A model generated the notes under the pieces. The model was not told the DNA's origin. It was given only the letters and a program-made list of their open reading frames with translations, and did no database searches. From Diplolepis rosae (taxonomy: Eukaryota > Arthropoda > Insecta > Hymenoptera > Diplolepididae), in the NCBI GenBank assembly GCA_030998225.1, contig JAPYXD010000680.1, positions 5,208,001-5,272,000 on the forward strand: a DNA stretch of 64,000 nt. Direction: 5' to 3'. Position 1 is the stretch's first letter. Each line of letters starts with the position of its first letter. A program made the translations under genes and the position numbers. This document shows positions 47,115 to 58,596 of the stretch, piece by piece.

Positions 47115-47489
47115 ATGGAGTGTAAAAACGAGCATTTTCGTCATATTTTGCTTTTTTATCTCCGTAAAGAAAAGAACGCAGTACAGGCTGCTAAAAAGAT
47201 ACGTGATGTGTATGGTGAGGAAGCCTTAAAAAACAGTGTCGAAATTGGTTTGATAAATTCCGTTCTGGGGATTTTTCACTCAAAGATGAGCAACGTTCAG
47301 GACGACCAAATGAAGTTCATGATGACCAAATCAAAGCCATAATCGAATAGGATCGTCATGTAACTGTGTGAGAAAATGAAGAAATGTTAAAAATACCAAA
47401 ATCAACAATCGGCCGTCATATACAATGTCTTGGATTCGTAAAAAAACTTAATATTTGGATTCCACATGAATTGAAAGTAATTCATTTAA
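47115..47489 (+). pseudogene. Mariner transposase, N-terminal fragment
   Basis: Starts ATG at 47115. HFRHILLFYLRKEKNAVQAA is the first helix-turn-helix of mariner transposases (usually a YLRKGKNA-type motif), followed by KIRDVYGEEAL. A frameshift then breaks the frame around 47230. A second frame resumes with KWFD-like sequence, and SGRPNEV-like and HVTVRENEEML-like segments can be followed with in-frame stops (TAG at 47348, TGA near 47369). The last recognisable block is IPHELK at about 47460-47478, just before the insertion. The first catalytic Asp (in the GDEKW block) falls in the missing part. Not functional. Confidence 0.88.
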
Positions 47490-47778
47490 AGGTAGTTGGC
47501 AATTTCCCGCGTCATTTTCATGACCCTAAATCTTGGAGTCTACTACACCTGTTAACTTGATTTTTTTTATATTGTCAAGAATTGAGTGATGAACAACTTT
47601 GACCATGGAAATTTTTCTATACAAACTTTGGGGAAATACCAGCCGATCTGGAAAATTGTTGAAAAATGCCATTTTTGAACACTGGGAAGAATTCTGTCTC
47701 CTTGCCATTGTAATTGAAAAAACACAAAACCCATGGTCTAAAAGTTGTGTCTGGAGTTCACGATCATAAAAAAAAAAA

Positions 47779-49645
47779 TCTGCCCGCTTCGCGGGCACAT
47801 TCTCATCGCGCGCTTCGCGCGCAGCTCGCAAGCTTAAGCGCGCCTAGGGCGCGCGATTCGATCTTCGCGCTTCGCGCTCCGATCTTTCTGGACCTCGCGC
47901 TTTGCGCTCGGTTTTGTGCTCTTCGCATACATTTAAGTTTATTTCTTATAATTTAATACTGAAGCTCAAACCAATTTTATAATATTAAAGATGATGTGAA
48001 TTACTCATTTTCTCAAAGTCACTGAATTTCTTTTTGAATTTAAGTGAAACAGGAAATTCAATTTACTTAAGGCTCTATCGGCCTTAAGGAACACATTCTC
48101 ATCATGACACTCGCGCTTCGCGCTCGATTTTCTGTATACATTTCAGTATAACTTTTTAATAAATTACATGATTAAAATAATTTATTTTCTTCCAAATCTC
48201 TCAAAAAGAAAAAATAATCGTAGACTTTATTTAAGGTAGTACGATCACGAAAATTAGACCTCAGGCTAAAATAGATAATTTTGCTTTCAAGAATAGCAAT
48301 ATTATTTTTGAAGGACTAATTTGAAAGAGAAAAGATTATTTTTCATGAAAAAAATTTGAAACACAAAAAAATAATGTTATTAATAAATTACATTATTGCC
48401 CAAACTTATTTTCTTATCGCTTCGAGCCAAATTTTTAAAAATGATGCGATTATAATAAATCACGGTTCATTTTTTTAGGAAAAAGATTCTCTACAACTTG
48501 ACCGTTTCCGATTTTTGAAAATGAATTCTTTAATGGCTGAAATTATAAAAAACAATTTTTCAAAACAACATTTTTCTAAACAAATTGCTGTATTTGATAA
48601 TAATTAATTCAATTTCAAAAATAAGAAACGGTCAAGTTGTAGAGAATCTTTTTTCTAAAAAAATGAACCATAATTTATTAGAATCGCATCATTTTCAAAA
48701 AATTGACTCGAAGCGATAAGAAAATAAGTTTGGGCAAAAATAAAATTTATTAATAACATTATTTTTTTGTGTTTCAAATTTTTTTCATGAAAAATAATCT
48801 TTTCTCATTCAAATTGGCCCTTCAATAATAATGTTGCTATTCTTGAAAGCAAAATTATCTATTTTTGTCTGAGTTCTAATTTTCGTGATCGTACTACCTT
48901 AAGGAAACGATTTTGCAGAACAACGCTTATTTCGTATCTCACATATTTTGGTGAAAAAAATCGAATTTTTTTAATATTAAAAATCAAAACATAAAATATA
49001 CATCTTGTCGAGAAATTTCTTAATAAGAATGTATAGACCTCATTTAGGCAAATAATTTTTCATTTGAACTTTTTTTATGTATCTCATATATTTTGTCTAA
49101 AAAATGGAATTATTGAATTTTAATCGTATTTTTTGGAATTGAAACGAAAAATATATGTTTTTTCATAAACTGTGTAACACAAAACTTGTAGATCTTTTTG
49201 AAACGAACAACTTTGTATTCTTACGTTTTTTTCATATTTCACATATTATTGTTAAAAAATTGAATTTTGGATTTTCAATAGATTATTTTTGAATTAAAAA
49301 AAAAAATATGCATTTTATGAAAAAATGTTATAATTCAAATTTGTAGGTCTTTATGTAGAAAATAATATTGTATCATAACGTTTTTTCGTATCTCGTATAA
49401 TTTAACTGGAAAATGGAATTTTGATATTGACTTTTTTCGAATTTGAATATGCTGTAACATTTCTAATTTTGATTTAATCAAAAAATGTTATCAGGATAAT
49501 TTGTAGAGATTTATGAGCACTATCAAAAACTAGTATTGAAATTTTTGATTTTTTCAAAAAATTATTTTCAAAAACAAAAGTAGTGCTCCATCCCTCAATT
49601 TTGATTGGATGTGGCTGGTTAACGAACTTGTCCTTACTTTTTCGG
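47779..49645 (-). mobile_element. Helentron-like element, copy 2 (carrying a nested foldback)
   Basis: It opens TCTGCCCGCTTCGCGGGCA and ACATTCTCAT after an A-run, then CG palindromes as in copy 1, the second CG palindrome near 48113 and the AT-rich body. It breaks off after GTCCTTACTTTTTCGG near 49645, about 200 bases before the end seen in copy 1. It is split at TTAA 48231-48234 by the foldback 48235-48898. The strand follows the Helentron reading with the hairpin as 3' end. Confidence 0.65.
48235..48898. mobile_element. TTAA-target foldback, copy B (complete, 664 bp)
   Basis: It runs from GGTAGTACGATCACG to CGTGATCGTACTACC between TTAA 48231-48234 and TTAA 48899-48902. The arms are near-palindromic over about 300 bases around an asymmetric spacer (48520-48620). 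Uninterrupted host sequence, with a single TTAA in TTTATTTAAGGAAACG, is present in copy 1 (23168-23171) and in the copies at about 49665 and 50850. This proves the boundaries and the duplication of TTAA. Confidence 0.95.
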
Positions 49646-51885
49646 CAATCGTAGACTTTATTTAAGGAAACGATTTTGCAGAACAACGCTTATTTCGTAT
49701 CTCACATATTTTGGTGAAAAAAATCGAATTTTTTTAATATTAAAAATCAGAACATAAAATATACATCCTGTCTCGAAATGTCTTAATGAGAATTTGTAGA
49801 CCTTATTTAGGCAAACAATTTTCCATCTAAAGGTTTTTTTTGTATCTCACATATTTTGTCTAAAAAATGGAATTCTTGAATTTTAATCGTATTTTTACAT
49901 TCTCATCATGGATGAGAAGGTATTGGTTTTATGTGAAAAATGACTTTTGAAATTTTTATCAAATCTTTACGTTTTGAGACCCCCTGAGTCAGAAAAAATG
50001 GTTTTTACGAAAGTGTCTGTCTGTCTGTAGTAGGTCGTGTGCGGCATAACTCTCGATAGAATTATCAGATTGAATTGAGCTTTAGTACACTTTATCGGAG
50101 CCGAAAAAGTAAGGACAAGTTCGTTAACCAGCCACATCCAATCAAAATTGAGGGATGGAGCACTACTTTTGTGTTTTTGAAAATAATTTTTTGAAAAAAT
50201 CAAAAATTCCAATACTGGTTTTTGATAGTGCTCATAAATCTCTACAAATTATCCTTATAACATTTTTTGATTAAATCAAAATTAGAAATGTTACAGCATA
50301 TTCAAATTCGAAAAAAGTCAATATCAAAATTCCATTTTCCAGTTAAATTATACGAGATACGAAAAAACGTTATGATACAATATTATTGAATACATAAAGA
50401 CCTACAAATTTGAATTATAACATTTTTTCATAAGATTCATATTGTTCTTTTTTATTAAAAAAAAAACTATTGAAAATCCGAAATTCAATTTTTTAACAAT
50501 AATATTGGAAATACCAAAAAAAAACGTAAGAATACAAAGTTGTTCGTTTCAAAAAGATCTACAAATTTTGTCTGACACAGTTTCTGATAAAAGATATATT
50601 TTTCGTTTCAATTCCAAAAAATACGATAAAAATGAAAAAATTCCATTTTTTGGACAAAATATGTGAGATGCAAAAAAAACATCTAGATGGAAAATTGTTT
50701 GCCTAGATGAGGTCTACAAATTCTGATAAAGAAATTTCGGGACAGGATGTATATTTTATGTTTTGATTTTTAATATTGAAAAAATTCGATTTTTTTCACC
50801 AAAATATGTGAGATACGAAATAAGCGTTGTTCTGCAAAATCGTTTCCTTAAATAAAGTCTACGATTGTTTTTCCTTTTTAGATATGTGGAAGAAAGTAAA
50901 TTCTTTTAATCATGTAATTTATTAAAAAGTTAAACTGAAATGTATACAGAAAATCGAGCGCGAAGCGCGAGTGTCATGATGAGAATGTGTTCCTTAAGGC
51001 CGATAGAGCCTTAAGTAAATTGAATTTCCTGTTTCACTTAAATTCAAAAAGAAATTCAGTGACTTTGAGAAAATGTGTAATTCACATCATCTGTAATATT
51101 ATTATAAAATTGGTTTGAGCTTCAGTATCAAAATATAAGAAATAAACTTAAATGTATGCGAAGAGCACAAGACCGAGCGCGAAGCGCGACATTCAAAAAT
51201 TTCGGAGCGCGCAGCGTAACGATCGAGTATTACGGAGCGCGAAGCGCGACGATCGAATCGCGCGCCCTAGGCGCGCTCAAACTTGCGAGCTGCGCGCGAA
51301 GCGCGCAATGAGAATGTGCCCGCAAAGCGGGCAGATTTTTTTCAATTAAAATGAAACATATACATTTTATCAGAAACTCTGACAGACAAAATTTGTAGAT
51401 CTTATTGAAGCGAACAATTTCGCATTCTTACATTTTTTCGCATTTTACATATTATTGTTAGAAAATTGAATTTTGGATTTCCAATAGTTTTTTTTTTAAT
51501 TAAAAAGAAAAATATGCATCTTATGAAAAAATGTTACAGTTCAAATTTGTAGGTCTTTATGTAGAAAATAATATTGTATCATAACGTTTTTTCGTATCTC
51601 GTATAATTTAACTGGAAAATGGAATTTTGATATTGAACTTTTTTCGAATTTAAATATGCTGTAACATTTCTAATTTTGATTTAAACAAAAAATGTTATCA
51701 GGATAATTTGTAGAGATTTATGAGCACTATCAAAAACCAGTATTGAAATTTTTGATTTTTTCAAAAAATTACTTTCAAAAACACAAAAGTAGTATCAGGG
51801 GGTCTCAAAACGTAAAGATTTGATGAAAATTTCGAAAGCCATTTTTCACATAAAACCAATACCTTCTCATCCATGATGAGAATGT
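49646..51885 (-). mobile_element. Helentron-like element, copy 3, split by copy 4
   Basis: A second partial copy begins abruptly at CAATCGTAGACTTTATTTAA (internal to the family) and runs to CGTATTTTT at 49896. It is interrupted by a full inverted copy and resumes at 51336 with TCAATTAAAATGAAACATAT. It ends with CTTCTCATCCATGATGAGAA and TGT at 51885, with an internal deletion near 51795. The junction at 49645/49646 suggests a tandem duplication or template jump between copies. Confidence 0.65.
49897..51335 (+). mobile_element. Helentron-like element, copy 4 (full length, 1.44 kb)
   Basis: It is complete from ACATTCTCATCATGGATGAG to AATGTGCCCGCAAAGCGGGC and AGA, and sits in the opposite orientation inside copy 3. 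Host sequence is continuous across it: CGTATTTTT before and T-run plus CAATTAAAATG after, matching the uninterrupted CGTATTTTTTGGAATTGAAA of copy 1 at 23392. The target is a T-run, and no long duplication is visible. In this orientation the element starts with ACATTCTCATC, its inverted partner GATGAGAATGT lies just before a GC hairpin at the end, and the last base borders T-runs, as in Helentrons. Confidence 0.75.
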
Positions 51886-52116
51886 AAAAATTGACGAGAC
51901 ATGTCCAACGATGTCGAGTAAACAGGGGCATATGTGGCGAAAAACGTGGTTTTCAGGAAACGCGATTTTCCGAAAATTAACTGTGATCATGAGGTGACGT
52001 GACTCCTCAAATTTTACTGTTCCTACCTTGTCATCAAAACCTGCGAGTCTAGTAGGTTTTGTTGTATATATAGTTATCTTGGTTTCCCTTGAGATTTTTT
52101 CGCCAACTTCCGTTAA

Positions 52117-52682
52117 TAAAATGGATTGTTTAGAATAACGTCATTCGAAAACGATCATGGTTTAAGCGTGATAAACCACTACAAACAACATCGAAAATTG
52201 AATTACATCAAAAAAAGACCATGCTGTGTGTTTGGTGGAATTAAAAAGGTGTGGTATTTTTTGAGCTGCTTCCAAGGGACCAAACGATTAATTCGGATGT
52301 CTACTGTCGTCAACTGAAGAAATTGAACGCAGCGGTCAAAGAAAAACGGTCAGAATTGGTCAATCGTAAAGGTGTAATTTTTCAGCATGACAACGCTACA
52401 CCACACACACACACCTTTAGCCACTTGCCAAAAATGATTAAGGCTTGGTTGGAAAGTGATGTTACATCCACCATTGATCTTACACCATCAGATTACTATT
52501 TATTTCGATCTTTGCAGAACTACTTGAATGGTAAAACTTTCAATGATGATGAAGCTGTGAAATCGCACTTGGTTCAGTTTTTTCCTTATAAAGACAAGAA
52601 GTTCTATGAGCGTTGAATCATGACCTTACCAGAAAGATGGCAAAAGGTCATTGAACAAAATGGAAAATATATCATTGATTAA
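52117..52682 (+). pseudogene. Mariner transposase, C-terminal fragment
   Basis: It resumes immediately after the insertion at KWIV, then a stop, NNV, RKRSW, QTTSK, a stop after CVWWN, and then a long clean stretch: VVFFELLPRDQTINSDVYCR, IFQHDNATPHT (second catalytic Asp in HDN), DLTPSDYYLFRSLQNYLNGK (third catalytic Asp in SDYY), FNDDEAVKSHL and LPERWQKVIEQNGKYI, ending at TAA 52680-52682. A TGA interrupts before IMTLPERW. The stop codons and the lost first Asp make it inactive. Confidence 0.92.
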
Positions 52683-52759
52683 AGTTCATTCCTTGTAATT
52701 AAAAAAATGTGTTTAATTTGTATGAAAAAATCGGCAAATACTTCTGGGACAACCCAATA

Positions 52760-53283
52760 TTACTATGTTTGTCCCTTCATTATAACTAGTTCCGTAATTA
52801 CAAAGTTGAGAAAGTTATGTTTACATTAAGTGACCTGACAATGTCTTTCGCTCTCCAAGGTCGATCAGCTGATCGTGAAACTTGGTGCGACCTCGTACGC
52901 CGGGGGCGGAATCGTGGTTACCTAACCTACATCGCGGCCTTCTAGAACGTTTTAATACAAAGTTCTTTATGATCTGGCATTGAGCGCGTGCGTATGGAAT
53001 TCTGACCATGGAATACAAGAGATGTGAGACGAGAAGTTAGCCCCCTTGCTGTTCAGAGCTGTTGGTTAATGCTTGGCGCTCGCATAAATCCCGGCCCTCT
53101 CATAAATTGCGATACGGTAGCATTAAAGTGAAAATAATGTATGAAATTTGCCTTTTGATCATTTTGTCGGCCGGGGGCTCACAGCTTCCGATCTGCCTTT
53201 CTTCACAGCCTCTGGGCCTTGTACGAGACGAGAGAGTAGGTGCTTGCCTACGTACGCTTTTATGTACCAACGTGTATTTATAT
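52760..53283. other. GC-richer island
   Basis: 52810-53270 is balanced in composition and looks unique. No confident exon. It ends at the ACAGGG end of the next element. Confidence 0.4.
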
Positions 53284-53568
53284 ACAGGGTGGTCCACTTC
53301 ATATTCACCTTTCATCAAATCCTAATTCCATTCAGGTGTGAACACATTTCCATGTTCTTTATTTCTGGTTTTAAAATTCTTTTACATCATGCAACATTCT
53401 CCAGCATTACGATTTCTTTTCTAGAATATTTATTAACCCCTTCACTGCCGAGCACACATATAGGAGGGCAGGTGTAAATTGGCCATAACTGGCGTGCCCG
53501 CACATAGACTATAGCTTTATGGAAAATAGGTTTAGAGTCATATAATGTTGAAACTGAACCATATCTTC

Positions 53569-53607
53569 GTACGCAAAACGACACCGACTTGGCTAACTAT
53601 CGGTATA
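53569..53607. mobile_element. CACCGAAA-type MITE fragment
   Basis: CGCAAAACGACACCGACTTG and GCTAACTATCGGTATAC match the end of the copies at 8713 and 9975. Only one arm is present. Confidence 0.6.
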
Positions 53608-53626
53608 CAGCGAACAAAAAATATCG

Positions 53627-53763
53627 TTCGTATCACGTGCGGAAAGGCATATTTTTAACGCGCGTGCGAGTCGCGACAAGGGCCGAGGTTCCTCATGTCG
53701 TCTCGGCCGTCGTCACGACTCGCTCGCGCGTTAAAAATACGTCTTTCCGCACGTGATACGAAA
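53627..53763. repeat. CpG-rich hairpin, arms about 60 bp
   Basis: TTCGTATCACGTGCGGAAAG is mirrored by CTTTCCGCACGTGATACGAA, TTTTTAACGCGCG by CGCGCGTTAAAAA, and GGGCCGAGG by CTCGGCC, around a short centre near 53694. It is rich in CG dinucleotides in an AT-rich neighbourhood. Confidence 0.8.
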
Positions 53764-54429
53764 TATACTATCTTGCAACACTGTACCAAGAGTCCGCACC
53801 TAGCGCACCGAAAAATGTGTGCAAAAGATAATATGCAGGAGTTAATATTCCCGCATACTAAAGTGTGCGGGAATGACATGATTCCCGCACATTTTTCAGG
53901 ACATGAAGAATATGACATTTTGCAAACATTTTCCGGTACACAAAGTCCAAACTTCCCGTACAGTGTTGAAAAATTTATGACTCCTTCCAAAAAATTGTAA
54001 AATAAAAATTTTTTCGTTTCCTGGAAAACCACATATTTTAACATAGCACATTGGTCACTAGGAAGTTATCTATGCAATTAAAGGTATGTTATGTTATCTA
54101 TAATAAAAATAATAATAAAATAAAATTTGTTATCTCCGTCAAAAATGGCCACACCATTCTTCAAAACGTCCATCAGTGAAGAGCTCAAGAAAAGAGTTAT
54201 ATTGATCAAATCTTTCATTTTTTACGTAAAAAAGATAGAAATTTTACTCAGTTTTATACTCTTTTAGGTATCCCTAACGTATCTAAATAGCTCTGTTCAA
54301 GTTTTTACAGCTTTCTGTAAACTACAGGTACAAATGTTTAATGAAAAAAAAAGATTCAATGAATGAAATATTTTTTATCTGCTTTTTTTTATTGAGGAGA
54401 AAGTTATTCGTTGAAATATACCACCCTGT

Positions 54430-55850
54430 ATATGAATTTAACACATCGTATCGTAAGATGCGTACGCACGAGCGATTATGTCCATAGAGAAGCAGATTCT
54501 CTTCCTGGAGCAAAAAATAAATTCCCCCTCTCTTCTTTCATAATCTTGAATCGCACCCCCGAGCCGTAACATTACATGCGGCACTCATCTCCTATCGCCG
54601 TCTCTTTTACTTCCTCTTTATCTTCCTTTGTAACCAGGAGCAGAATAGCCCGCCAGGATAGTAGCTTACATCTGATTATCCCGTAGGTGCCAATTGTGAT
54701 AAACTTTTAGATTATTAATTTTGTCTTCTAGATATATTAACCTGTACTCATTGTAATCAATATAAATCTCTAGTAATGGATTAAATCTCCATCAGTGATG
54801 GATGTCCTCTATTCATATCCTAGATATTTTACCATTATTTTCCTAGACTCTTTGGAATTATGATAGAAGTATTCCCTGAGAAAATTTGAAGCAGCATATC
54901 TAAACATCGGGGGGAGGGGAGAAAGGAATCGTTGGAAAAACAGAGGGCAGGTAGAAAAATCGAAAAGGATAAATGCGAAGGATCGATGGAATCGACCGGT
55001 TTCCTTTCATCTCGTAAAACTACCTTTTAGCTTGAATATGGTTGAGGATCTTGAAAGAGAGAATGAAAAACAGATTCATACTATGAAGGCATCTTACCAC
55101 TGCGCGACGAATGTATGACGAATGTTGTAATTTCAAAAATTATACCCCTGAAGAATATTTTCGTTGGGGAACACCTCGGAGATGAATAATTAGAAGAGGT
55201 AATTCATAAATTCATTAAAATCTTGAAAATAAATCTTCTGATTTTTTATCATCTATTCATTTTTTCATGGCATGAGAAAAGCTTTATTATATGTAGAGAA
55301 GCTTGATATCAAGACTGGAATGTTGCGTCAACCAATCGAAGAAGAGAATTTGCGAATTCTCGAGCTCTAAATCCCGGGTTTTATGCTCTTGCCAGGCAGG
55401 ATATCGATTCAACTCCGATCATCAAGATTATATCCCTCAAGCTTTGAGTTTTTGATCATTCGGAAAAATGCAAGTATTCGTAAATTTACTCGACGTTTAT
55501 TTCATTAATATTCCACTGGTTATTAAGCTTTTGTCACTAATCTCTAGAGAGGTCCAATCTTTAAGGCATTATTTCATTATGCAGTAATTACTATCCTGTT
55601 ATCGATTTTCGAATAATTCCATATATTAATTAGCGAAGGGATTTCATTCAAATATTTTTATAAAATTATGATCAAATTTTAATGTCGTGAGTTTATTTTT
55701 TTTCTTCTTAAGATGTCTTATATGAACTTCTCATTTTCGTAGGCAAAAAGTCCAAGAGTTTTAAATATTAATAATGTTTACAATTTGAGTTTACTTTTTA
55801 AAATCAATTTCTTTAATAGATATTGTGCATGCTTCGTTGAACAGTAACTG
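54430..55850. other. Unique-looking; balanced patches
   Basis: 54520-54670 and 54890-55100 are GC-richer. The rest is AT-rich. No gene or repeat end identified. Confidence 0.4.
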
Positions 55851-55854
55851 TATA

Positions 55855-56087
55855 ATCACAGAAAAAACAAAATGTTATTTCAACTCTGAATATGGTGTTA
55901 AAGTAACACAAAATATTTGATCTAAGGCGTGTTATTTTTAGACTCGAAGTTATGTAGCAACATCTTATCAAAATGTAAAAATTTCAACAACCTGAAGTTG
56001 GAAAATACCTCTAGAAAACTACCCTGGTTACTTGTCAATCGTCTAGTAAAACTTGCTAGTTTCACGCAACTTTGTTTTTTCTGTGAT
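55855..56087. mobile_element. ATCACAGAAAAAACAAA MITE, 233 bp
   Basis: The terminal inverted repeat is ATCACAGAAAAAACAAA with TTTGTTTTTTCTGTGAT, 17 bases perfect. The interior is AT-rich with no open frame. The flanks do not show an unambiguous duplication. Confidence 0.75.
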
Positions 56088-56210
56088 ACATAAAATGTTA
56101 CGAGTAAAGAAATTCTGAGGTATAACTTCATATGTTGATTGATTTTTTTTCAGTGGTACCTGAAATAGGTTCGATTTGTGCAAAAAACACTCTGGAATGT
56201 TACATTAAAC

Positions 56211-56481
56211 AATTTTTTAAATGATAGCCTTTGAAGTCATAGTCAATAATTATTTACTTTTAATTTATTAGTTACTGCATATAATTATTATTGTATTATG
56301 CTAATCTGTTACTGAAAATAAATAATACTATATTAGTACTATCAATTTTAATAAATATACTATAATTGTACTAATAATTTTTTAAATGGTAGCCTTTGGA
56401 GTCATAGCCAATAATTATTTACTTTTAATTTATTGGTTACTGCATATAATTATTATTGGATTATGCTAATCTGCTACTGAA
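56211..56481. repeat. Direct duplication, 106-bp units 165 bp apart
   Basis: The segment from AATTTTTTAAATGATAGCCT to CTAATCTGTTACTGAAAA (56211-56316) recurs at 56376-56481 with only a few substitutions. The intervening 59 bases are AT-rich and unique. Confidence 0.85.
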
Positions 56482-57740
56482 AAATTTGTAGGGAAATTTA
56501 AATTTTTTCAAAGTCTACCTTTAATTTAGTGAAATCAAGAGAAAATGATATATCAAACTAATTTCGAAATTCAATGTGGATATTTATCACTGTTCTTGAT
56601 GTCTTTTTCTGTAAATATTTGTAAAAAAAATAGATTGCAATGTCCATTGTGCTGACTTTTAATTCGCAAATCTCCGCTCGTGTACATGACTTATTAAATC
56701 GAGTCAGTTTTCTACTTGAATTATGCAAAATGCGGTGAAACAAGATGCCGGATAGTTTACTGTGATCACGCTCAGGTGATGCGTGCCAGTAATATGTTCG
56801 TTGAGTCTGCATTTAAACTCTACTTATTATACTGCTTCTTAAGTATTTACGTATAAATATCCATCTCTCGGGTGTCTGAGGCAGCTAAGAGACGTGATTA
56901 ACGAGCCACCATTTCTTACCTCCCTAGAAAAACGAATCACCGCTTGAAATTTATTTTATCGAATCTGCATTTCTGCAACTACCTTTCCAGTAAACCTCAA
57001 AAAGGAAAAACATGATGAAAGAATTGAATCTGGATATTCCGATCCAAAGAAGGAATAATTTGTCGAGAAAAATAATTAGCTTCCAATTATTCTTCGCATC
57101 AGAATTATTGAAGAATTAAATAATTTACAGATAGTTGAATATTTTTCACCTGAATTGGAAAAATGCTTCGACATTTGAGTTTCTTTTAGTAATAATGGTA
57201 ATTTTATGGATTCCAGAGTGCCATAGTTTATATGATTATAATCTAGTGTAAGACCGTATATAAAACGAATTTATAGAAATAATCACTAGACTTATGGTAT
57301 GTAGATAGGAAAGTCGTAAAGTTACGTCATGTGGTCAATTATAAATTGTGAGATCATTCGAATAAAGTTTTTGCTCACTTTTGGTCCAAAGTAATCTGAC
57401 CTTATTAATCACACGACTACGCCATCGACAAAATCAGTTGCTTCTGCACTCTTTGATATTGGGTGTGAGGAAACGTGCGTGAGTCTTTCTAGACACGTAA
57501 ATGTACGCATGCATAATCTGGAAATCAGGCAAGGCAACGTCAATTCTCAATGACAAGCTGCATAGTTCACTTGTCGATATTAATTATACTCTAAGCATTA
57601 ATTGAATAATTTAACGAGACTTGTCTCTTCGTAATGTCAATATGACATAAGACAACTATTAGGACACGAGAAGCAGTGTTTATTAAAACGTCAAACTCTT
57701 AACATTTTAATCATTCCTGTCTTTTATAACTCTAATTTCA
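56482..57740. other. AT-rich, nothing recognised
   Basis: No gene or repeat boundary identified. Patches around 56640-56960 and 57420-57560 are slightly GC-richer. Confidence 0.45.
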
Positions 57741-57759
57741 AAAAAACAATAGAAATAAT

Positions 57760-57880
57760 TAATATAAAGTATTATGTATTTTACGATCTGTATTGCAGTG
57801 ATTACAATACAGATAGTAACCCTTTCACATATTTTTCTTCCGGTGGTAAAATATATACTGATTTCATTTATTGAAATATA
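57760..57880. repeat. Fragment of the 190-bp satellite
   Basis: It has GATCTGTATTGCAGTGATTA, AATACAGATAGTAACCC and the CATATTTTTCTTCCGGTGG end. Diverged single copy. Confidence 0.55.
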
Positions 57881-57899
57881 TAATATATATAATTTCGTC

Positions 57900-58430
57900 A
57901 TTAATCACACTTAACCACAATGTTGTGTCTTTTTAAAATGAAAATGAGAAACTTGTAGGAAAATATACAGGATGAAAAAACTTGATTAATTACGGAAATG
58001 TGGAAAGGTTGTGAAATGAGAGGCGGAAGAAGGATGCAGCGTAAGAAGAGAAGAATGAAGAATGTCACTGGTTTCGTTTAATGTGATACACTGCGAATGC
58101 GTGACAAATAAGTGCCCGCCCGCGGCGTACTAAACGGGAATTTGCATTTGTACGCAATGCAATAGAAATGCCCCTTTCACCTCTCTCCTCTCTACATATC
58201 CTTTGTAAAGATATCTATGAATACTCCATCTTTACTTTAGGTTCTTTACTTTTTTTACTTTTCTCTTCATGTTTCAACCGAACTTTCAAAGAAATAATGT
58301 AAATATGACTATTATTACACTCGTGAAAATTTCTGTGTTTAATTTAATACAAAAGTATATAATGTCATTTGCATATACAGTATGTGGAATTTAATAAAAG
58401 TAGTCATGAATTTTAATATGCATTAAAATG
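57900..58430. other. Nothing recognised; relative of 18.9-19.2 kb
   Basis: 57980-58200 is GC-richer. 58310-58430 shares words with 19020-19150 (GTATATAATGTCATTTGCAT, ATGAATTTTAATATGCATTA), so a common repeat is present but not delimited. Confidence 0.4.
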
Positions 58431-58596
58431 TCGATGAAACAGAATATTTTCTAAATTAAAAGTAGTTAGAGTGAGTTTGGTGGACAGTATGTGTCGCTCC
58501 GGAAAACCTTTCAAGAAAAAGTGGAAAAAACCAACAACCTCGGAAGTGACCAACTTAATAAATATTTCTCCAACTACTTGAAAGATTTTAATAAAT

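Larger units (their letters stand above)
47490..52112. mobile_element. TTAA-flanked 4.6-kb insertion in the mariner
   Basis: It is bounded by TTAA at 47486-47489 and 52113-52116. The ends are short inverted repeats: AGGTAGTTGGCAA at the left, with TCGCCAACTTCCG at the right. These ends and the interruption of the mariner reading frame define the insertion. No transposase was recognised: the interior is almost wholly further insertions (47779-51885). About 25 mariner codons are also missing at the join, so either the mariner was already deleted or the event removed sequence. Confidence 0.7.
46625..52757 (+). mobile_element. Mariner element split by a 4.6-kb nested insertion
   Basis: The terminal inverted repeats are TTGGATTATCCCAGAAGTAA, then TTGCCGATTTT at the left, with AAAATCGGCAA and TACTTCTGGGACAACCCAA at the right. 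TA duplication at 46623-46624 and 52758-52759. Transposase fragments remain at both sides of an insertion (47490-52112), all on the + strand. Without the insertion the element is about 1.5 kb, close to a mariner's usual 1.3 kb. The leader between the left end and the ATG (about 490 bp) is longer than usual and may hide another small insertion. Confidence 0.93.
53284..54429. mobile_element. 1.15-kb element with ACAGGGTGGT ends
   Basis: The left end ACAGGGTGGTCC and the right end ACCACCCTGT are inverted, both flanked by ATAT. The interior includes a CACCGAAA-type MITE fragment, a CpG-rich hairpin and another small palindrome near 53810-53960. There is no transposase. ACAGGGTG ends are frequent in insect DNA transposons, but the ten-base match is short. 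Confidence 0.55.

Noticed and set aside
47760..47950. Regular GCGCTTCGCGC palindromes resembling a CRISPR array or bacterial palindromic repeats
   Set aside because: The spacing is irregular, there are no unique spacers of constant length, and the same block occurs in every copy of one eukaryotic mobile element.
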